A stretch of 64,000 bases of DNA from NCBI GenBank assembly GCA_963835585.1, contig CAWIGF010000003.1, positions 124,001 through 188,000 of the forward strand. The letters run 5' to 3'. Made by a program: the position numbers and the translations under genes. The notes beneath the pieces are model-generated. The model did not search any database. It saw nothing but the letters and a program-made list of their open reading frames with translations, and was not told the origin of the DNA. Position 1 is the stretch's first letter. Each line of letters opens with the position of its first letter. The DNA is from UBA10107 sp963835585 (GTDB lineage: Archaea > Nanobdellota > Nanobdellia > Woesearchaeales > UBA10107). Positions 58,839 to 64,000 of the stretch are shown one piece after another.

Positions 58839-60618
58839 TTCTTCTTATTCCTGCCGCCGATGCTTCTTCTTTTATTATCTTGAAAACACCAATTTCGCTC
58901 GTGTTTCTAACGTGCGGTCCCATGCATATTTCCTTGGAATACCATCCGTTTGTAGATGACGAATCAACTACAGTATACACAGAAACCTTTTGCGGGTAGC
59001 GAGCACCAAATTCTGCTTGTGCTCCTTGTTTTTTCGCTTCTTCCGGGCTCATATCTTCTTTTTTAACTTCAAGTCCCAGACTAATCACTCTATTGACTTC
59101 ATCTTCGACTCTTCTGATCTCTTCTGTCGTTAATTTCCTGTCAAAATTAAAGTCAAATCTCAATCTTTCTGCTGTTATGTTTGAGCCCTTCTGTGTTATT
59201 TTTGGATCAATCAGCTTCCTTAGGGCTTCATTCAGCAAGTGAGTTGCAGTGTGTAATTTGGTTGTCTGGACTCCATGGTCGCTTAAACCGCCCTTGAACT
59301 TCTTTTCAGCTCCGATTCTCGAAGTTTCCTGATGTTTTTCGTATTCTTCTTTGTAACTGGCAGTATCAACAACCAAATCATTTTCGTGCGCCATTTCCAT
59401 AGTCATTTCAACGGGAAAACCAAAGCTCTGGAATAACAGGAAAGCAGTTTTTCCCGAAATCTTGTTTTCTCCTTTCTGGTCAAGTTCTGAAGCAATCTTC
59501 TCGAATTCTTTAATCCCCTTTTCCAAGGTCACCCTGAAGCGTTGTTCCTCTTTCCTCAATTCAGAAAGTATTTTTTGCTTCTTTTTCTCAAGCACAGGAT
59601 AAAATTCCTTGAACATGTTTATTACCAATTCGGCTATTTCACCGCAGAATTCACCTTCAATCCCTAACGTCATTCCATGTTTCATTGCCCTTCTGATGAA
59701 CCTTCTCAAAATATAACCCTGATCTGCATTTGAGGGGAAAACGTCCCTCTCATCTCCTAAGATAAATGTCGAGGCCCTCATGTGGTCGGCAATTATCCTG
59801 AATGATTGTATGTTTTCCTTCGTGGGTTTCTTTCCTGATATTTTAGAAATTTTGTCGATTATCGGCTTGAAAACATCTATTTGATAGATATCTTCGCAGC
59901 CTTGCAGAGTCATTGCAGTCCTTTCAACACCCATTCCAGTATCGACATTCTGTTTTTTTAGAGGTTCATAATTCCCTTCTTTTGTTTTGTTATATTGCAT
60001 GAAAACATCATTCCATATCTCTACCCAGTTCGAGTCATTCGGGTCAAAAACTTTAGGAGAAGGTTTGTTGTTCAATTTCCAATAAAACATTTCGGTATCC
60101 GGTCCGCATGGTCCTGTTTCTCCTGCAGGTCCCCACCAGTTGTTTTCCTTAGGTAAGAAAGCAATCCTTTCTTTTGGAACTCCAAGTCCTAACCATATTT
60201 TTGCAGCTTCCTCGTCCTTTGGAGCGTTTTCATCTCCTGCAAAGCAGGTTACGGCAAGTCTTTTTGGGTCCAGGCCAAGCCATTTCTTGTCCGTCAAAAA
60301 TTCGTAGCTCCACGAGATTGCTTCTTTCTTGAAATAATCTCCCAATGACCAGTTCCCAAGCATTTCAAAGAAAGTTAGGTGAGTTGCATCACCAACATCA
60401 TCAATGTCACCTGTCCTTATGCATTTTTGAACATTTACAAGCCTCTTTCCCAATGGATGCGGTTCCCCCATGAGAAAGGGCACGAGAGGGTGCATTCCTG
60501 CTGTTGTGAATAGCACTGTTGGATCGTTTTCAGGAGCTAAACTTGCGGAAGGCATTATTTTGTGTCCTTTGCTCTCGAAGAATTTCAGATATTTTTGCTT
60601 GAGTTCATTCGCATTCAT
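58819..60618 (-). CDS. alaS: Alanyl-tRNA synthetase, short, CPR-bacteria-like
   Basis: A 599-residue enzyme that charges tRNA-Ala. The class II catalytic core is recognisable (LFTTAGMHPLVPFLMG, CIRTGDIDDVGDATHLTFFE, NWWGPAGETGPCGPDTEMF, VDTGMGVERTAMTLQG). The editing domain has HTATHLL and CMGPHV. Then the protein ends (AAGIRRIKAVVE), so the C-Ala/DHHA1 domain of usual ~870-900 residue enzymes is missing. The motif wording is closer to bacterial, especially CPR, enzymes than to archaeal ones, so transfer from a bacterium is likely. ATG 60618 has a TATA box (ATATAAAAAC) at 60641-60650; leaderless. Confidence 0.9.
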   Translation of the reverse strand: MNANELKQKYLKFFESKGHKIMPSASLAPENDPTVLFTTAGMHPLVPFLMGEPHPLGKRLVNVQKCIRTGDIDDVGDATHLTFFEMLGNWSLGDYFKKEAISWSYEFLTDKKWLGLDPKRLAVTCFAGDENAPKDEEAAKIWLGLGVPKERIAFLPKENNWWGPAGETGPCGPDTEMFYWKLNNKPSPKVFDPNDSNWVEIWNDVFMQYNKTKEGNYEPLKKQNVDTGMGVERTAMTLQGCEDIYQIDVFKPIIDKISKISGKKPTKENIQSFRIIADHMRASTFILGDERDVFPSNADQGYILRRFIRRAMKHGMTLGIEGEFCGEIAELVINMFKEFYPVLEKKKQKILSELRKEEQRFRVTLEKGIKEFEKIASELDQKGENKISGKTAFLLFQSFGFPVEMTMEMAHENDLVVDTASYKEEYEKHQETSRIGAEKKFKGGLSDHGVQTTKLHTATHLLNEALRKLIDPKITQKGSNITAERLRFDFNFDRKLTTEEIRRVEDEVNRVISLGLEVKKEDMSPEEAKKQGAQAEFGARYPQKVSVYTVVDSSSTNGWYSKEICMGPHVRNTSEIGVFKIIKEEASAAGIRRIKAVVE

Positions 60619-60693
60619 AAGAGTAAGCACTTATTGATGGTTTTTATATTTTATTGTTCCTACACCAATGGCATATATCATATTACTAATGAA

Positions 60694-61104
60694 TTAGGGA
60701 GAATTTCCAGAGGGCCCAACAACTTCTTTTTTCCACAGCATTCCGATTTTGCTGAGTTCCTCTATTAATTTATCGCTGAGAATGTACTTCTTTTTGTACA
60801 AATCGTAATCAATCATTCCCATTGATCTCATCGGCGTCAAAATTCTATCATAGAATTGCCTTTTATTGTATGAAATCTTTACACTTTCTGTCTTTTTTAT
60901 CGGTCCAACAGTCACTTCAGTTTCCACATTAATGCCATCGTGCAGATTGTTTGCAAATATGGACATCTCTGTCTTGCCCATGGAACCATTGCGCTCTTTT
61001 ATGGCTTTTATGAGCATTTTTGAGACAATTACCTGCTGTTCTGTGGCGAATACTACGCTGAATATGTCATCAGGCATATGGAATATATCGAACAGTATTA
61101 CCAT
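60694..61104 (-). CDS. Putative winged-helix regulator
   Basis: A 136-residue protein. The N-terminus (LFDIFHMPDDIFSVVFATEQ) and the pattern VIVSKMLIKAIKERNGSMGK, YDRILTPMRSMGMIDYDLYK, KKYILSDKLIEELSKIG are like a winged-helix domain in which a helix-turn-helix is followed by a hairpin wing, as in archaeal regulators. The family is not recognised with certainty. It lies downstream of xpd on the same strand (gap of 91 bp) and upstream of alaS. Confidence 0.5.
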   Translation of the reverse strand: MVILFDIFHMPDDIFSVVFATEQQVIVSKMLIKAIKERNGSMGKTEMSIFANNLHDGINVETEVTVGPIKKTESVKISYNKRQFYDRILTPMRSMGMIDYDLYKKKYILSDKLIEELSKIGMLWKKEVVGPSGNSP

Positions 61105-61195
61105 AAGAAGAGTATCGCAAATTCAATATATAAATGTTACTTTAGTGTATATTGGTAGAGTAATAATGTGCTTCCTTAATATACTCTAGTTCACC

Positions 61196-63046
61196 TTATT
61201 TATTAAAGAATTCTGCAATCTCCCTAAGGTAATCCTTTTTTATCTTTAGGTTTACGTCTTCCGGGAAGCATCGTATGTAATTAGGCCAGGCATACCGTTC
61301 ATCAAGATATACAATCACTCCTCGATCTGTTTCCGATCGAATACAACGGCCAGCTCCCTGAAGAACTTTGTTGAACGCCGGAAAGACATAACCATAATCC
61401 CATCCTTTTCCGAACTTCTTGTCATAGTACTTTATCGCTTCCTGGGTCTCCAAGTCTGGTTGTTGCAGCGGCAATCCAACAATAATCACGCATTTCAGCA
61501 AATCACCCATCAAATCAATTCCTTCCGAGAAGTTCCCCGAGGTCGCGCCTAGCAACACCGCACCTGTTTTGGCGTATTCCTTGAATGATGCAAGCATATC
61601 TGTCTTGTCCTGCTTGGTCATCTCAGGATTTTCAAGGAACGCTGTCTTGTTTGTATTTTCGGAAAGATACTTGTATATATGATCCCTAAGAGAATAAGAT
61701 GGAAAGAACACGGCAGAGTTTCCTGGGACTGTGTTTGTTATATCGACGACAATCTTTGCTATTTTCTTGAATTGCTCCTCGCTTCGCGCGGTGAATTTTG
61801 TGGTTGTTTTTGGGACAATGAGACTTAATTTGTTCTCCTCGGGGAATGGGCTTTTGAAAACCTTTTCCGTGCAGTCATCAAATCCAAGGAGATCACGATA
61901 CATTGATGTTGGTGTCAACGTGCCTGACATAGCAATCGTGCAGTAGGTCTCGCTTATGACCCCTCTGCTGATTACTGCCGGATCAAGGCATTTGTATAAT
62001 AGGTTCAGTTTGTTGTCCTTTACTGAAAGAATTCTGGCAAATCCTTCATCAGGTCCCTTCCAAGATTCGAAAAAAGATGCAATCGAGAGCAAAAAAGTCT
62101 GCTCCTGCTTCTCCAGTATGCTTTCTCCAATTGTAATAAGCTCTTCGATAAATTCATCATAATCTTGCATTTCATTTATGGCGTCAATAAGTTCATTTCT
62201 TGTTACGAGCGTTTCTTCCTTTTTTCTCTGCTTCAGCCCGTTTGTCTGATCGACAAGCCTGTCCATGATTGTTGTCAACTTGACAGCCATATCTGTATGA
62301 TCATATTTGTTGCACTCCTGTATGCCTCGCCTAAGCATGAATGTGGTAAGCCTCTCGGTTGCGCTATCGATGATTCGCTTCGGAAGATTGTGCGCCTCAT
62401 CGACAATTACAATGCATTCATTCAGGTTTTTTTGTGTTCTCCTGAACAATGAATTTCTTACTGTTGTGTTGAAAATATATGAGTAATCTGAGATGATGAT
62501 TGAACTGTCTTTCGCCAATGATGTTGCGATTTCATAAGGACACATCTTGCCTTCTTTGCAAGCTTCGTTAATCTGCTCCGTATGCAACGCACCCATTTTT
62601 TTGATATTGGATATGAGAACATCCGCAAATGGAGTGTTTTTTGAGTTGTTCTTGGCATTAGTGTAGTATTCGCACTTGTTTTCCTCACGCAATTTCTTGC
62701 AATATTCGTGGAATTCTCCTTGGCGCAGGCCATGAACTCCGTCTTGTAGGCACATATTCTTCTTTCCCACAAGATCGGCCACTATGAAGTTGGTGTCGTC
62801 ATTCTCTTTTATCTTTTTGAGCGTGTCTATAGCAATAGCGTGCTGTGTGTGCCTCGATGTTAGGAAAAATACGGTTAATTTTTTCGAAATCGCGTGTTCT
62901 AGTGCGGGTACAATCGCCGCAACTGTCTTTCCAAGTCCGGTTGGAGCATGAACGATAAGGTGTTTTTTATTTTCGATTGCTTCATTCACTGATTGTACTA
63001 GAAAGTCCTGCTCTGGCCTGACAAGAGAATACGGAAACAACCCCAT
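61196..63046 (-). CDS. xpd: XPD/Rad3-type Fe-S DNA helicase
   Basis: A 616-residue superfamily 2 helicase. Walker A is in HAPTGLGKTVAAIVP and motif II is IVDEAHNLP. Between them, four Cys (CLQDG, YCKKL, KCEYY, and MCPYEI) form the 4Fe-4S domain, as in XPD. Motifs V/VI are seen in GNFSEGIDLMGDLL and QGAGRCIRSETDRG. It unwinds DNA 5' to 3' for repair. Archaeal XPD proteins have the same length. A TATA box (TTTTATAAATA) precedes the ATG. Confidence 0.95.
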   Translation of the reverse strand: MGLFPYSLVRPEQDFLVQSVNEAIENKKHLIVHAPTGLGKTVAAIVPALEHAISKKLTVFFLTSRHTQHAIAIDTLKKIKENDDTNFIVADLVGKKNMCLQDGVHGLRQGEFHEYCKKLREENKCEYYTNAKNNSKNTPFADVLISNIKKMGALHTEQINEACKEGKMCPYEIATSLAKDSSIIISDYSYIFNTTVRNSLFRRTQKNLNECIVIVDEAHNLPKRIIDSATERLTTFMLRRGIQECNKYDHTDMAVKLTTIMDRLVDQTNGLKQRKKEETLVTRNELIDAINEMQDYDEFIEELITIGESILEKQEQTFLLSIASFFESWKGPDEGFARILSVKDNKLNLLYKCLDPAVISRGVISETYCTIAMSGTLTPTSMYRDLLGFDDCTEKVFKSPFPEENKLSLIVPKTTTKFTARSEEQFKKIAKIVVDITNTVPGNSAVFFPSYSLRDHIYKYLSENTNKTAFLENPEMTKQDKTDMLASFKEYAKTGAVLLGATSGNFSEGIDLMGDLLKCVIIVGLPLQQPDLETQEAIKYYDKKFGKGWDYGYVFPAFNKVLQGAGRCIRSETDRGVIVYLDERYAWPNYIRCFPEDVNLKIKKDYLREIAEFFNK

Positions 63047-63196
63047 TATTTTCTCTGTTCTTTGTCATTTTATAAATATTTGCCGAGCATATGCCTTGTT
63101 ATAGCAAAAATAGATAAGTATTTAAAACAATTAATTCTTAAGTAGGATTACATTTGTGTGTAAGAGGCACACGGATTATCATCAGGGGGACAAGTA

Positions 63197-63466
63197 ATGA
63201 AAACAAAGGAGACTTTCGGCGTTTTTTTTCGCGAAAAACCAGCAATGATGTTGCTTGGTTTGCACAATGCCAAGGGTCCGGTATACGCTTCTTCACTCGC
63301 CAAGTCTGTTGACTGCACATATTCTCATGTCGTAAAAATTCTACAGCACATGGAGAGATCAAATTTAATCAGTTTTGAAAGAACAGGAAGATTGAAGCTT
63401 CTGACATTGACGAAAGAAGGAAGGGTAGTCGCTGAACATATAAATCAAGTAAAGAATCTTCTATAA
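63197..63466 (+). CDS. Small MarR/ArsR-like winged-helix regulator
   Basis: An 89-residue protein made of one winged-helix domain: EKPAMMLLGLHNAKGPVYAS, the recognition helix region CTYSHVVKILQHMERSNLIS and the wing FERTGRLKLLTLTKEGRVVA. The form is that of archaeal MarR/Lrs14-type DNA-binding proteins. A GGGGGAC ribosome site and a TATA-like TATTTAAAAC upstream support it. The target is unknown. It lies between xpd (divergent) and a homing endonuclease gene. Confidence 0.72.
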   Translation: MKTKETFGVFFREKPAMMLLGLHNAKGPVYASSLAKSVDCTYSHVVKILQHMERSNLISFERTGRLKLLTLTKEGRVVAEHINQVKNLL

Positions 63467-63468
63467 GT

Positions 63469-63501
63469 CCACAGGACAACCTCGCGTGAGCTATTTAAGT
63501 C
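63469..63501 (+). promoter_or_regulatory. Promoter block shared with nreA
   Basis: CCACAGGACAACCTCGCG then TGAGCTATTTAAGTC. 28 of 33 positions agree with the block upstream of nreA, including the TATA box CTATTTAAGTC, at about the same distance (24-31 bp) from the ATG. Confidence 0.55.
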
Positions 63502-63522
63502 GATATAATTCATTTAAGATAT

Positions 63523-64000
63523 ATGTTTGATATTAGCAAGGTACATATAAGTTCAAGAGCTCGGATAAAAGATATTAATTTTCCAAAATATCCTTCGGCT
63601 GAACTGGCATATTTCTGTGGGCTTTTGGCAGGCGATGGGCATATAGGTATTCGTGAACATAAAAAAGATTATCACGTTGAACTCGCCGGAAATCCTAAAG
63701 ATGAAAAAGAACTATATGATGATGTTGTTTGTCCATTGGTTAAAAAATTATTTAACATTGATGTAAAACCTGGGCAACTTCAGGATACATACGGAATTCG
63801 TATTCGATCCATAGCATTAGTGAATTATTTAACAGAAGTGTTGGGCCTTCCGAAAAATAGAAAATATAATCAATTGAAAATCCCAGAATGGGTAAAAAGA
63901 GATAGAAAACTTATTATGTGTTATGTTCGTGGACTTGCAGATACTGATTTTTGTTTGTCTTTAAAGAAACGATACAAGACACAACCATACTATCCAGTAA
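63523..64000 (+). CDS. LAGLIDADG homing endonuclease, 5' part
   Basis: The frame from ATG 63523 runs to the window edge (159 codons). It contains two LAGLIDADG-type helices: ELAYFCGLLAGDGHIG near residue 30 and MCYVRGLADTDFCLS near residue 135. A GLPKNRK segment between them is common in intein- and intron-type enzymes. It is free-standing: no intein splice motifs or host gene surround the visible part. Such enzymes cut long DNA sites and spread the DNA that holds them. Promoter is TATTTAAG at 63492-63499. The 3' end is missing. Confidence 0.82.
   Translation, partial: MFDISKVHISSRARIKDINFPKYPSAELAYFCGLLAGDGHIGIREHKKDYHVELAGNPKDEKELYDDVVCPLVKKLFNIDVKPGQLQDTYGIRIRSIALVNYLTEVLGLPKNRKYNQLKIPEWVKRDRKLIMCYVRGLADTDFCLSLKKRYKTQPYYPV

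Noticed and set aside
1..64000. CRISPR arrays, restriction-modification genes or toxin-antitoxin pairs
   Set aside because: No regularly spaced repeats were seen, and no Cas, methylase/endonuclease or typical toxin motifs. The small regulators lack toxin partners.

Overview
This window looks like the chromosome of an AT-rich, gene-dense archaeon, most likely a DPANN lineage (Woesearchaeota/Pacearchaeota-like); the exact phylum cannot be fixed by eye. The archaeal evidence is an aIF5A with a hypusination loop, ribosomal protein eL40, an AglB/STT3 oligosaccharyltransferase, XPD helicase, NreA, a TrmG10-type tRNA methyltransferase, and TATA boxes 22-32 bp upstream of start codons that imply many leaderless mRNAs. 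Genes are packed with ATGA overlaps, and four convergent pairs overlap at their stop codons. Several genes have a bacterial look: GT9 heptosyltransferase-like enzymes, ArnE/ArnF-like half transporters, and a short alanyl-tRNA synthetase resembling those of CPR bacteria.

Region 1 (1-8.7 kb) is a surface-glycan locus: a partial sugar nucleotidyltransferase, a Wzx-type flippase, GT2, GT4 and GT9 glycosyltransferases and a methyltransferase. Region 2 (8.7-26.8 kb) is one minus-strand operon of about 15 genes that begins with AglB. It holds YfhO/PTPS-related and GT39-type GT-C membrane proteins, dolichyl-phosphate-sugar synthase-like GT2 enzymes, three GT9 enzymes, a half-size transporter pair and a DUF2304 protein. 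It reads as a complete machine for assembling, flipping, decorating and transferring a lipid-linked glycan. One YfhO-like gene is frameshifted. Five of its membrane proteins share an unusual acidic N-terminal tag.

Region 3 (26.8-40.8 kb) is the cell envelope: a membrane-spanning protein with a long Pro/Lys-rich outer tail, an exported barrel-like protein, a PKD-repeat surface protein and an S-layer-like protein, many with N-glycosylation sequons that AglB could use. Two tiny SWIB-like proteins, a CTU2-like Zn-ribbon protein, an exported Lon-type (S16) protease, an FN3 protein, a SpoIIM-like protein and a large Ig-like/DUF4215 protein follow.

Region 4 (40.8-64 kb) is housekeeping: cyclophilin, topoisomerase I, a diadenylate cyclase, PEP synthase, NUDIX, TrmG10, HAD, a site-2 protease, eL40, aIF5A, tRNA-Gly(UCC), CYTH, NDK, DHH phosphoesterase, a eukaryotic-type chorismate mutase broken by an in-frame TGA, NreA, AlaRS and XPD. 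The window ends in a partial LAGLIDADG endonuclease gene. Two apparently identical 890-bp IS5-type insertion sequences, each with a 9-bp target duplication, sit just upstream of promoters at 40.8 and 56.7 kb.

The most interesting points are the TonB-like/barrel-like envelope pair, a 30-bp palindromic operator found at four promoters (one in front of a PadR-like regulator), the shared N-terminal tag of the glycosylation proteins, the IS whose transposase frame has no stop of its own, the interrupted chorismate mutase, and a conserved promoter module shared by nreA and the homing endonuclease. No CRISPR array was seen, and no gene-free stretch exceeds 300 bases.
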